Source: Siderastrea siderea (lineage: Eukaryota; Cnidaria; Anthozoa; Scleractinia; Rhizangiidae). Taken from it: a stretch of 64,000 nucleotides of DNA. The DNA is taken from contig OZ034969.1 in NCBI GenBank assembly GCA_964030785.1, forward strand, positions 39,635,201 to 39,699,200, written 5' to 3'. Below, one piece after another: positions 9,161 to 19,134 of this stretch; position 1 is the stretch's first letter, and the number at the start of each line of letters is the position of its first letter. A program made the translations under genes and the position numbers. Below the pieces are notes generated by a model. The model did no database searches and was not told the origin of the DNA. It saw only the letters and a program-made list of their open reading frames with translations.

Positions 9161-10044
9161 ATGGCGGTGGGTGATCTTGCTATTACAAAAGGAATCCCAT
9201 ATCTTGCGAAAAAAGGTGTTGAAGCTGGACGATATTACGCTTCTGAAGCTATGAGAGACCCCAAACTGCAAAAGAAAGCAATAAATTACACTCTTGACAA
9301 AGCCCGCCCTGTCATTCAAAAAGTTGGAAGTGAAATGTTAGATCAACTTTCAACTAAAGTTCGACCAAACCAACGTTACAAAACTGACAGACCTGATTTG
9401 GATGGAGCTGGGTTTGATATACATGCAGCAATTGGGAAATTTCCGAAACCAAAAAAAGGTTGGACATTACCGGGGCATAATTTTACAGGGCCATATAATC
9501 CTCTTGAAAAACAGGTAAACTTCGATCCAGAAACTGGAGAAATCTTGGAAATATATCAGAAACCGACAGGTGCAACAGATGCGATTGCTATGCAACATGA
9601 TGTTGATTATGATGTTTGTTCCAACCGTGGAAAAAAAAAGGGTGAAAATCTCAAAAATGCAAACACAAAGCGGATAAAAAAATGGTGAAGGCTCTTGACG
9701 CAGTTCCTTACAAACAAAGTCAGTGGGGTCATGCGGCTGCAAGACATACAATCAATGCTAAACAAAAGTTAGGGTTGGGTTTGAAACAACAAAAAGGGAC
9801 TGGTGTTTTGGATAAACCATTGGAAGTAGTGAAATTTGCTGAAACTTTGACAAAAAAAATGATTCCTTCCACAAAACCTGTATTCGATTGGTATTGGAAA
9901 GGTGATATTGCGAAAAATGCTTTCACGGGACCAACTGGTGTGACAAGCAAGAAATTTTGGACTCATCCAAAAAAAGGTACTGTCATGCGTTTGGTGAAAA
10001 ATCCAAAAACTGGCAAATATGAAAATGTGTATGAAGAACCTTAA
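9161..10044 (+). pseudogene. Phospholipase-A2-like (parvovirus VP1 type) virion protein, split by a -1 shift
   Basis: The first frame (9161-9688) contains LPGHNFTGPYNPL, matching the calcium-binding loop of viral PLA2, and further on AIAMQHDVDYDVC, matching its catalytic His-Asp block. The second frame (9682-10044) carries a basic C-terminal domain. The frames are joined at A-AAA-AAA (9674-9680) in zero-frame phase, which is also a classic -1 slippery heptamer. Given indels elsewhere in the element, mutation or sequencing error is as likely as programmed shifting. PLA2 domains in virions open endosomal membranes during entry. The gene is convergent with the minus-strand ORF at 10041. Confidence 0.75.
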
Positions 10045-10277
10045 TTATTTGACCAGAACTTTTCAAACTCCTGTTTTGCGCGCAGCCTGCTTGCAAAGGT
10101 TTTAGGAAGGTGATGAGAAATAGATTCCATAATTTCTTTTTTGTTGGGCCAGCATTCAGAAGGGACCATTTCAAAATAATTGTGCAGAAAGCAGGGGTAG
10201 TTCACTGACTTGTCGGTTATCCCCTGAAATTGAGCAATAATATTACTTAGAAAAGCGACCTCGCTGGAAGAAAACAT
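10041..10277 (-). CDS. Orphan small ORF downstream of polymerase, probably a gene fragment
   Basis: The 78-residue product has a helical, aromatic-rich sequence (SNIIAQFQGITDK, NYPCFLHNYFEM, EFEKFW) and overlaps the 3' end of the polymerase ORF by 31 bases in another frame. Upstream of its ATG the same frame stays coding-like for a short distance, so it may be the C-terminal half of the gene whose zinc-ribbon part is now fused to the polymerase. A weak resemblance to the helical region after the zinc ribbon in VLTF3-like late transcription factors was noticed, but I would not rely on it. Confidence 0.4.
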   Translation of the reverse strand: MFSSSEVAFLSNIIAQFQGITDKSVNYPCFLHNYFEMVPSECWPNKKEIMESISHHLPKTFASRLRAKQEFEKFWSNN

Positions 10278-13200
10278 TGTGTCAATGTTCCATTTCCGAA
10301 AAACATTTTTAAATGAAAATTAGTCGTAGGAGGCGTAGTGGAACTTCTTCCCCGATTTTCTTCTTGGAACTGTTCATCATCATCACATTCAAACACTCTA
10401 CAACATTTTGGACATTCACGACAGAACTCATTCACCACATAAACTAGTTGCTCCTTGCATGAAGGACAATGATTAATCTTTTTTGATAACAGGCATAAGT
10501 GTAATTCATTTTCTTTTTTTGTAATTGCTGTCTGAATCAATTCGAAATCTCTTCTGTCAAAATACCTGTCAAGAAAGTCATAATAGAATTCAAGCATTCG
10601 AAGCTTAGCCAGTTGATATACAGCTATTCCTACCTGAAATGGTCTTCTGATTGTGATCCGAGGCTTTCGGCTTTCCAGCTCATACGCCTGCCCGATCTCG
10701 TCAAGATCACTGAAATATGCGCTTCGCAAGGCTCTGTCGACTACCTTCTCGTCTTTCGTGTAAATGATGTTTGTTTGCCGCTCCAAAGCTTCGATGAGCT
10801 TCCCGTACCCGCTATTTCCTAACAGCTTGAACACTTCGGCCAGCAGCGCCTTGCTTTTTTCCACGTCTCCAGTCCGGCGCGCCTCCGTCACCTGCTCCAC
10901 GAACCAAGTGAATATCTTGGTTGGTTGGTAGTCAATCGTCCGATAAACATTTGTGATCACTGCTCCATGCTCAATATACCATCTGAGTAGAGGAGCGTAT
11001 AATAATATCTTCTTTGCGGACAATGCTCCCACTAACTTCTTTCCGTCTCCGCGGTTCCGCTTCGTGCGTTTTAGGTAGTCAAGCATATGCTGCGGCACAG
11101 CTTCAACAGGTACCTCTTTGTTGTAGAAAAACGGGCACATCTCATCAAACTTTGGCCACAGGGTCTTTGGGATCTCTATGTCTACTTCCGCGAATCCGAA
11201 CCATTTTTCTTCTTTTAGTCTTTGTGTTAGTATGGGAGCGGCGGTTTGGTAGTTATAGTGCACGACCCTTCCCTTTCCACAAGGCATGTCTCTAAGCATG
11301 GTTGATAAGTACAAAGCATTGGCGTCGTAACCCACGATAGTTTTGCAAAGACGGGGTTCCGCTATTCGATGAGACCTAATCTTCGTGACTCCAACTTCAT
11401 GGAATCTTGTGAAAACGAGACTCGGGCCACCGACAACAGCTTCTTTCAACATCTCATACGCTTCTTTGCACGGGCTGTAAAGATCCGCGCCCCTCTCAAC
11501 ACATCCGCGGAGCAAGTAATGTAAACTAACACCTGGGATACTAACGGCGTCTTTTAAAATATCGATTCCCTTATCAGTGTAGAAAGCACGCATCTTTTCC
11601 AGGGCCTCGAGGCCAGGAGCCACATCGAGATTATTGTAGTAACGCAGCCAGTCTGCGAAAGTACACATGCACTTTTCTTTGAACAAACGCTGGCACCCCT
11701 CCCATTCCTCCCGCGTGAGAACATAACCGCCCTTCAGCTTCGAATAACAATCCTCATATTTCGGAAGTCCGCGAAAATCAAGTTTTTCAGGTGTGTCAAA
11801 CCAATCATAAGGAAACCACGATTTTACAGTTTCACATTCATAGGCTTTCACCCATTTGTCATAGCTGGTACCTGGACCTAAGTAGTTAATGATGTCGAGA
11901 AAGCGAAAGTTGTTCGTCAGAATGAACATGATTTTGTTTCCATTTTTTGCTACTCTTACTTTACCGGTTGTATCAGATAAACGTTCCGCGAAATGCTCTT
12001 TTATCAGGTTAAGATCATATCGCCCGGAGTTAAACCCAAGAACTGGCACCTGATTACACCATTCTTCAATTTTGCTGCGCTGCACTTTTGTAAGCATCAG
12101 CATATCTTCAGGTATAAACGCTGATCTTACTTTGGTCCGAATGTTTTTACCACGCCTCTCTAGTTCTTCCATAAACTTGCGAACCAGCTCCGCGGGGTCT
12201 CTTTCACATATGTGGATTGGTTCTCTTTCAAGGGTGTCACTAGTGCTAACCGAAATTGGTACATGTGTGTTTTCGATTGTGAGCATGTCTGTCTGCTCTT
12301 TCCTCTTATTCTTATCTCCGTATGCTTCGAAATCATACAATATCGCGTGTGGGTAACTTCGCATTTGGGTACGTGGCAACTCAATATTCTTTTTTCCTAC
12401 TTCACATGACCATGCCTCGATTACTTGATAACCAGCAGCTCGGAGCGCTTCTGTGCGTTCTACAGTTGCTTTGAACCGGTCTTCTCGTGTTTGGTTATTG
12501 TGAGCAACAATTTTATTACGATCATTAGGGTAACATTTTCGGCATCCGTGCCAGTGACAGCCATGGTATTGAAAAACAGTCCTCGTTTCATGGTTGTACC
12601 CGTCGACAGGAGCACGCTCAACCCATCTCTCACCACCGTGCCTGCATGTCGCGTGATGAATGTGAATTTTCCTCCGCTTGGCTTCTTGTTCGAGCCAGCG
12701 AAGAGATTCTGAAGAAGATGAATGTTTTGGATAAAAGGCCTTCTCGAAAGCTGTCTGCGGTGCTTCGACTCTTTCCGCCGGGCAATCGATTATCATTTTT
12801 CCTTGGGCGCACGTTTGGGTATGTCGTTGAAGGCTGCAAGCATGAGTGAATCTTGCACGGCAATGAACACATGCATACGTTTTTGCAAACTTCGAAATAT
12901 CCTTGATGACGAAAGCGTGCCCCTCGTAAATTCCAATTGTCCGAATGTTTGTTAGCTTGGCTGGTGGATTCCGCCTAAGATGCCATACCACTTCACCCTC
13001 CACACGTTCAGGCTCATAAACACGAATACCGAGCCAATCTGAGAAATCTTTTTTCTGATTCAGATGTCTTTCAACCTGATCAAGTTCATCGAGCGAGGTT
13101 TTTCGGCAATTGTTTGGAGTAACTATGAGTTTAAAGAAACTCTTAGCAAGCTCCCGTGCTGCCGTTGTGCTTCGATCTGGTCTTGCACCGCGGTGTACCG

Positions 13201-13489
13201 CAATGCAGCGCCAGAGACACAAGTTGTCCTGGTAGGTGTCCAGCGCCAGCATCGACCGACCATGCGCAAGGTTACGCAGCCAGTCTGGTAAGAGGCCTGT
13301 GCCTAACAGTGGTTGTTGGTCAAGCACGACCTTTACATCAACATTGAAGTGGTTTACAAACACCCACTTCGTGTCCGGTCTATTGATGTTGTCAGGGTCC
13401 AGGCGTACCTTCTCCCGCTCACTCAACCATTTCTCCGCCTCAGACAGGCGTTCAAACCAAGGCGAGCCAGTGTTAGTGTACATCACCAT
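10247..13489 (-). CDS. Protein-primed family-B DNA polymerase, C-terminus replaced
   Basis: The 1080-residue ORF has a C2H2-like finger near residues 207-227 and a cysteine/histidine block near 297-319 (YHGCHWHGCRKCY) typical of viral/Polinton polymerases. It then has exonuclease motifs ExoI (DFE, 386-388), ExoII (FNSGRYD, 486-492) and ExoIII (YYNNLD, 617-622), and polymerase motifs A (YDANALY, 721-727) and B (LLGNSGYG, 889-896). After FELIQ (982-986) the expected motif C with its two metal-binding aspartates and the thumb are absent. Instead there is a foreign tail with a zinc-ribbon pattern (C1008-x2-C1011, C1026-x2-C1029). It would replicate the element but is predicted inactive. Confidence 0.9.
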   Translation of the reverse strand: MVMYTNTGSPWFERLSEAEKWLSEREKVRLDPDNINRPDTKWVFVNHFNVDVKVVLDQQPLLGTGLLPDWLRNLAHGRSMLALDTYQDNLCLWRCIAVHRGARPDRSTTAARELAKSFFKLIVTPNNCRKTSLDELDQVERHLNQKKDFSDWLGIRVYEPERVEGEVVWHLRRNPPAKLTNIRTIGIYEGHAFVIKDISKFAKTYACVHCRARFTHACSLQRHTQTCAQGKMIIDCPAERVEAPQTAFEKAFYPKHSSSSESLRWLEQEAKRRKIHIHHATCRHGGERWVERAPVDGYNHETRTVFQYHGCHWHGCRKCYPNDRNKIVAHNNQTREDRFKATVERTEALRAAGYQVIEAWSCEVGKKNIELPRTQMRSYPHAILYDFEAYGDKNKRKEQTDMLTIENTHVPISVSTSDTLEREPIHICERDPAELVRKFMEELERRGKNIRTKVRSAFIPEDMLMLTKVQRSKIEEWCNQVPVLGFNSGRYDLNLIKEHFAERLSDTTGKVRVAKNGNKIMFILTNNFRFLDIINYLGPGTSYDKWVKAYECETVKSWFPYDWFDTPEKLDFRGLPKYEDCYSKLKGGYVLTREEWEGCQRLFKEKCMCTFADWLRYYNNLDVAPGLEALEKMRAFYTDKGIDILKDAVSIPGVSLHYLLRGCVERGADLYSPCKEAYEMLKEAVVGGPSLVFTRFHEVGVTKIRSHRIAEPRLCKTIVGYDANALYLSTMLRDMPCGKGRVVHYNYQTAAPILTQRLKEEKWFGFAEVDIEIPKTLWPKFDEMCPFFYNKEVPVEAVPQHMLDYLKRTKRNRGDGKKLVGALSAKKILLYAPLLRWYIEHGAVITNVYRTIDYQPTKIFTWFVEQVTEARRTGDVEKSKALLAEVFKLLGNSGYGKLIEALERQTNIIYTKDEKVVDRALRSAYFSDLDEIGQAYELESRKPRITIRRPFQVGIAVYQLAKLRMLEFYYDFLDRYFDRRDFELIQTAITKKENELHLCLLSKKINHCPSCKEQLVYVVNEFCRECPKCCRVFECDDDEQFQEENRGRSSTTPPTTNFHLKMFFGNGTLTQCFLPARSLF

Positions 13490-13993
13490 TCACAAACTGT
13501 CTTCAATGTTGCGTAGCTGATATGAAAAGATGCGTCTGGCGTAGAAAGATGTGTGAACTTTCTCTCGTATTTTTGCCATAAATTCGGGTGTCAGATCTCT
13601 TTCCAGTCCTCGAATGAAGCGCCAGCGGATGAAACGGCGCCCTCTTGCCTCTTCTCCCTCATGTTCGGTATTATCATACATATCAAGAATATCATTCTGA
13701 TAGTTTGTAACATTTCGGATATTCTCTCGAGAAATTGGATCAAACTTCCTTAAAATTTCTTGTATTTTTCTCCCCCTTCTTTTACGAGGAGGAGCGGTCG
13801 GTTGAAAAGGTTTAGGAAGTAAAGGCTTATCTAAACTCTTCTCCACTTTCTCAGAAATAGGTTCATCTAATATGTTCTGAATAATTTTTCGAACAGCAGG
13901 AGCGTCCTCTGCAAGTAATTGCTCTAAAGCTTGTAATGTTGCTGGATCAAGTTCTTTCAAAAGTTCTTCAATGTTTATGTTAAGTACAGACAT
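13490..13993 (-). CDS. 167-residue ORF directly upstream of and in frame with the polymerase
   Basis: The product has a leucine-rich acidic N-terminus (ELLKELDPATLQALEQLLAE), a basic linker with PRKRRGRK and a C-terminal arginine-rich domain. Its TGA stop (13490-13492) is followed immediately by the polymerase ATG (13487-13489) in the same frame, so the two ORFs differ only by this stop. It may be the N-terminal domain of the polymerase (terminal-protein-like or regulatory) cut off by a nonsense mutation or joined by readthrough, or a separate gene in a tight pair. I do not recognise the family. Confidence 0.6.
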   Translation of the reverse strand: MSVLNINIEELLKELDPATLQALEQLLAEDAPAVRKIIQNILDEPISEKVEKSLDKPLLPKPFQPTAPPRKRRGRKIQEILRKFDPISRENIRNVTNYQNDILDMYDNTEHEGEEARGRRFIRWRFIRGLERDLTPEFMAKIREKVHTSFYARRIFSYQLRNIEDSL

Positions 13994-14002
13994 TGCAACT
14001 TG

Positions 14003-14010
14003 GATATAAC
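14003..14010 (-). promoter_or_regulatory. TTATATCC motif before the polymerase-cluster start
   Basis: On the minus strand TTATATCC lies nine bases before the ATG at 13993, as in the other genes of the element. Confidence 0.4.
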
Positions 14011-14195
14011 AAAGATATGTAATCCTCTAATTGAGAAACTTTTGATATGATATAAGATTTGTGTTTATCTAATTGAAAGAATTTTTTAAAATAATACGAG
14101 ATGCTTCGTTTTAATATTTTCTTCTTTTTTGTACGCTGGGTGGTTTAAATTAGGAAAATACCGGTGTAAGAATGAGGTGGTATTTACTCCTTGTT

Positions 14196-14378
14196 CAGTA
14201 GTAACAGAAGTAGTTGACAAATACAACCTGATCCTCAGAGTATTATTTTCATGTTTTAAACCTCCCATCGTAATAACCGACGCGAGAAAACGAGGAGGTT
14301 ATTACGATGGGAGGTTTAAAACATGAAAATAATACTCTGAGGATCAGTGGTATTTGTCAACTACTTCTATTACTACTG
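14196..14378. repeat. Large near-perfect palindrome (about 82-bp arms, 18-bp spacer)
   Basis: Arms 14196-14278 and 14297-14378 are reverse complements apart from a few bases near the middle of each arm. It lies just beyond the outermost Polinton gene and just before the CHSY pseudogene, so it could be a foldback MITE or a hairpin-like element terminus. No target-site duplication was identified. Confidence 0.85.
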
Positions 14379-14649
14379 TATGCAAGCGGTGAGTCGACAC
14401 GACTGCCGAGTGGAAATAAAGTTCATCGTTAAGCTTTACAGGACACCTCAAGACCTTTGGCTAAACAAAATGCTATAGATGTAGCATGCAAGACTTAGGG
14501 GTAGAAACTGACAAACATGCGATGACCATGTAACTAACTGACTGGAACCTTTGCACACAAGAACATTTTCGGAGTAAAATTAAATATACTTTGCTTAGAA
14601 ACTGAATGCAAGATAATAAATTAACTACAAAGATTTGTACTTCTAACTT

Positions 14650-15369
14650 AAGCCCACGTGCAAAGCACTCCAGCATAACGTTGTATGCACCGACCAACTT
14701 CGACGTCTTTGTGTGATGTTGGTGCAGTTCAAGACAATGCTCTAAATGTGGGGCAACCTTTTTCAAAACGCTTCGGCTTAGTACGACACCCGGGCCCCCC
14801 ATAGAGTAGTTATCCCCAGGATTCAGGCTCAACATTCGCGTTTCTTCCTTTGCATCCGTCCCGGCGTGTCCCAGATGAATATCGTCTAAACTGTTTAATG
14901 AATTTAGGAAGAGAACTAATCGGTCGTTTCGGACGTAAAAGTCGTCATCTGCTCGCATGAACCATTCGTAGTCATCGATGTGGAAATCGTACATGTGTTT
15001 GATCATCATTAAAGACTTTTTCAGAGGTGGATACGTATCATCAACGTCCGGTAAACTCACCACCGGTAGTCCAAGCCTTTTACTAGTTTCACCACTTGAA
15101 AAGAACGTCAGTTTTCCGGGGACATTCTTGCCCCAAGTATCATACACTGCTTTAGCTCGAGTCTCCACTAACTTATCGGCGGTCATAACACCAACAAATA
15201 GTAACTTATGGTTTCCAAGGTCTTTTGCAAGTGTTCTTGGTCGTATGTGATTTGCATAAGTCAAATGTCATCGATTCTTACGGATAAACAGCGTAACACG
15301 GAAACCAACAATAATTCCACAAAGCAACAATATGCATTGACTGACTAATTTTCCAAAGTGCAAGGCCAT
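14650..15369 (-). pseudogene. Chondroitin sulfate synthase exon-1 duplicate, dead
   Basis: This is a close copy of the CHSY first exon at 50082-50807. It has a nonsense codon TGA near 15270 in place of the parent's Cys after the signal anchor, a one-base deletion near 14730 that shifts the frame before the histidine-rich end, and a lost splice donor (the parent has GAG|GTAAGT; here the site is destroyed near 14648). The DDD motif of the glycosyltransferase is retained as ADDDFYV. About 720 bases are alignable, and homology extends upstream near 15770-15920. No second exon is seen to its left before the Polinton. Confidence 0.9.
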
Positions 15370-16424
15370 CTTTTAGCCGAAAAGCTGCAATGTATGTTAC
15401 AGCAGGGGAAAAAGAGCCGAGGAAGCTGAGTAGTTTCGAAAAGAGTGAAAAGAAAGTAGACTTCTATGACTGAAAATAAAATTATATAGCGTAGCACGTA
15501 GTAACTGGCTTTACGAGAAGACATGAAACAAAGAAAACAAAACATTTTAAGCAATAGTGTACAGCAAGACAAAAGCCATACAAAACAAAGAAAGTCTTTT
15601 CAGGGGTCTTACACCGAAGTCAACCCTGGTGCCATCACCGATAAACAAAGGAGTCAAATGAACATTAATATATGAAATTCATATATTTGAACTGCGGATA
15701 AAGATAGAATTATGTTAAGATCATCGCAGTGAAGGTGTTTCAACCTAAGCGGTTGAAAGAAAAAAGGAGTCATTTGACCATGGAATTCTTTTAAGTTCTC
15801 TTGACGGACCGTCTGGTAACTTAATTCGCAAGGACAAAACAGGACAAGACACGCATTCGAGTTGATGAAAGAGGTGTCCTAGTTTTAAAAAATTTGATTT
15901 AGTTTTTTTCTCTAGTAGAACTTCTAGTGACTGGAAAGTAACATCCAAGTTAATCATTTTGAACGTTGCTTACACAATTTTCGCTGTTTATGTTCCGTGA
16001 CTATTCATTCGGATTTCGAACTAATTAACTCCCTTTCTTTTGCGAGAGCTCCGATTTTCATTGCCAGCGACAATTTGATCAAATTCAAGTTCTTTTTCCT
16101 TTGCCAAAAGACGTGTCAATGTCACGTTTCACGTGTCAATTTATATGATCCTCTATGAAATAGCCAAGAACGAAAACGGCTTCTGTCTATGGAAATGTTT
16201 AAAAATCTTTGGTTTGGTCGGCCAGAAATGTTGCAGAAAGATTGAATAAGAAAGACCTATTGTTGAGTCATGTGCAGCGGTTCTAAGCTCATGCAGTAAA
16301 TTGTGGTAAAAAAAGAAAAGAATAAAAAGAGGCCAAGTGAAAGGATTTTAGGAATTAGGAATGTGTTTCGCCTGTTTTCGAGCTTGTTAGTCATGTTTTT
16401 TTTCTCGTTGAAAATTAGTCACAT
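15370..16424. other. Non-coding flank, partly duplicated from the CHSY upstream region
   Basis: Bases 15768-15925 match 50865-51010 (upstream of the intact CHSY exon 1), including CATTTGACCATGGAATTC and a shared stretch containing ACACGCATTC. Bases 15370-15767 are an insertion relative to that locus. No convincing gene is present. Confidence 0.7.
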
Positions 16425-16833
16425 TTAAGACGGATTCCGCTCAACGTTCGAGCAATAAGTGCAAAAAATATTTACCAAAAAACTACTCATAGCACGGTAA
16501 CATTTTAAATGCTATTTGAAACATCTCACTCTAGTTCACTTGCCCAAGTGACCCCGCGATGAAATTCTCAAGCATTCTCAAGAAAATTAATTTCAAATCT
16601 CGTAAAAGTATGCTAAAAACGGGCGCCATTTTGTTTTGAACTGACATGAAGCGTCTTTTTAATTGAAACATTGATAACTTCAAATCCAATTTTCTCTCGC
16701 GGGGTCAGCTTGGGAGCAAAAGTAACGATAAGTTCTTCTTATCTGTTCTCAAAATGTGACAGCGCTGCAAGTATTTTTTTGGTAACTTAATTTTTGCACT
16801 TACTGCTCGAACGTTGAGCGGAAATCGTCTTAA
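16425..16833. mobile_element. TTAA-flanked MITE, 401 bp
   Basis: The element 16429-16829 has about 55-bp inverted termini beginning GACGGATTCCGCTCAACG at the left, matched by CGTTGAGCGGAAATCGTC at the right. TTAA occurs on both sides (16425-16428, 16830-16833). There is no coding capacity. TTAA duplications are characteristic of the piggyBac superfamily, so a non-autonomous piggyBac-like element is inferred. Confidence 0.85.
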
Positions 16834-19134
16834 ATCCTTTCTGTTAGCTATGTACGGCTTTACTCGCGCATCCCAAGAAAATCACGACATGCCTCTTTCT
16901 TTTATTTCAACAATAAGTTAGGGGGTTGTCTATGCTATGAGGAATGAGGCATTAAAAAGAGAAACCTGGGCAGACTAAGGCCCCAATGTATACGAGCGAA
17001 TTTTTTTGACAAATTTTATTTGACAAGTGATTTGCACGTGCCAGTGTATGGGAGAGCAAATTTTCTTGACAAATGTCCTTGACACGTTCCACCAATGACT
17101 TTTGGCCGGCGGAGCAGGAAGCGCCCGAAGAAGGAAAAGTGGTAAAGTACAGTAACCTGGAAAATTACCCAAAAATGATTATAGTACGGCATAGGTGAAG
17201 TGCACTCTCTGATTGGAGATACGCATCATCAATAACTCGTGGGTTGCACGTTGACGTCACCTATTTTTGCAATTTTTGCAAGCAAAATTTTTCTGACTTT
17301 GCAATTTGAATGGTTTTGAGACATGAAAAAAATAAGGAATTCTGCAAGGCAGGATGAACCCGTAGGTAAACTGAGAAAACATGATAATAAAGAAGACGAG
17401 CTACCAAATTGCAAGCTAAATTTGTTTTATGGGTCGTCAGCTAAGAGACTTGTCCCGGAATCTGCCCGAAAAGGAGCTAACTAAACTCGTAGCAGAAAGC
17501 CACTCAAAACTGAGAAAAAGAAGACAAGAGACTGGTCTATGTCAGGAAAAATAATTCAAGCAAGTAGCTTTGTTTAGTATAAGCGAGAAAAAAGAAGTAG
17601 TGCTACATGAATGAAGCGTTTTCGACGCAATACTACTTTCACTCGCTGGAAACCACTTTGAGGCTTTTCAGGTTTTTTCTTCAAATTTCTCCTTTAAATT
17701 GCAATTTGGTCCTTTATTTACAAAATTTACGAAACATAACTACTTTTTTGAGTGTTTCGTGAGTTTAGTTTTACCTTATACAAACACCAATTGAGAGCAT
17801 CACGATTGAGCGAATGTTCGTAAACTGCGGGGTCTTTACGCTGAAGCAGGAACACTGATCGGACAGCCGTACAGTAGATGAACCTTGTTGGCAGTCAGAT
17901 ACGTAACTAAGAGATATCTCAATGCTCCCCCAAACAACAAGGGCTTCAACAAGCAAGTGATCCCAGATTTCTGCGTTCCGCACGAGAGACGCTAGACTTA
18001 TCCATTAAAAAACAAGCGGAAAGGAAAATGTTCTTCGGGTATAAGGCAGTTTTAATTACGGAAGGTGGTTCGACAGAAGTACTTTTATTGCGCCAAGCAG
18101 CTAAAAATGTGGAACAATGAAAGATAGTGGGTTCGCCTGGCCAATGAACAATCGAGAAACGTAGTGTTCGTAGCTTAAAAATGCTTTTCTCGAAAGCAAA
18201 GATGTCGACTGAAACTGCTACACCACACTAACATAAGGCTGTCCACAAGATGCTCGGCAACGTTTGGGCAACTTTTCCGATTTCGGGCAATTTTTTCAAT
18301 TTCGAGCAACTTCTTCCTTTGTAAGACAATACCACAAATTAAAACAAACCAAACAGGCATAATAAGCACTAAAGGTTTTTTTTCACGACGGTTTTACGAA
18401 ATAAGACAAAAAGAGCAAAAAATTGAGTAAAACCTGGAAAAAACGTGGTTGCAATAACTTTTATCGGCAAGGCGGGTTCTCGTTTCACCGTATAATGTCG
18501 ACAAAACCGTTCCTTATCGCTTTGACTCCGATACATAAGTTACAAGACATATTTACCTTTGTTCTAGTAAGTGCAATTCATTGTTGCTTTAATCCTTTGC
18601 GTAGTAATTATGGCTATTTGCGTGTACATAATATTCTGCTAACTATTTTAATCTCCGTTCGCTATAAAGGTTGTGTGGAGCAGATTCATCTGAAACTTGG
18701 TACGTGAAATCTTCGAGGTTCCAGCACCTGTTCCGAGTAATATGAAGGAAAAACGTCTTTTCATTTTCCCGATAATACGCATTTTCTTTGAAAACCACGG
18801 TCAAGAAAATAGCTGAAAATTTTCGTATATTCGTATCGATCTCAATAAAAGTGCGCTTTTGATAAACTTCAAGCATTCCTTTTTCAACGTCTAAAATATC
18901 TCAGCAATCGAATGCTGTTGAGCAAGTAAAAATTTGATTTCAAAACAGTTGCTCCTCACACAAATAAATAGTATCGGGCCACCTTAAGCAAGTTATTACA
19001 GTAAAAGCTCAGAAGTCAAGGAACAGTGAAAAATGATTCCTTGGTTGGGTAAATAGCAACTTCTTGTAGTAAATACGAAAAGCAACATTAAGATTTTGGA
19101 GCAACTTTTGAGCAACTCTCTGAGTTAATTAACA
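16834..19134. other. AT-rich non-coding sequence, no gene recognised
   Basis: Only short, unconvincing reading frames are present. At 16985-17090 there are TTGACAAATTT-type words that recur at 21660-21815 in a different arrangement, suggesting shared old repeat DNA. Nothing else could be supported. Confidence 0.5.

Larger units (their letters stand above)
1..14090. mobile_element. Polinton/Maverick (adintovirus-like) element, decayed; left end outside window
   Basis: The block encodes the diagnostic Polinton gene set: protein-primed family-B DNA polymerase, A32/FtsK-type packaging ATPase, adenain-type protease, penton, major capsid protein and membrane-active minor capsid protein, plus a collagen-like fibre and a PLA2-like protein. 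Structural genes run on the plus strand from about 4.3 to 10.0 kb. The ATPase and fibre run divergently on the minus strand, and the polymerase faces them from the right. Most genes carry frameshifts, so the copy is not functional as read. No rve integrase and no long terminal inverted repeats were found; the integrase may lie before base 1. The right edge is placed between the start of the last ORF (13993) and the CHSY pseudogene (14.65 kb) and is uncertain. Confidence 0.88.

Noticed and set aside
10613..13520. Plus-strand ORFs opposite the polymerase
   Set aside because: The minus-strand frame carries the polymerase motifs; the plus-strand products show no domain.
14978..15250. Plus-strand ORF opposite the CHSY pseudogene (also 50416-50688)
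   Set aside because: The same antisense frame appears in both copies simply because the exon is duplicated.
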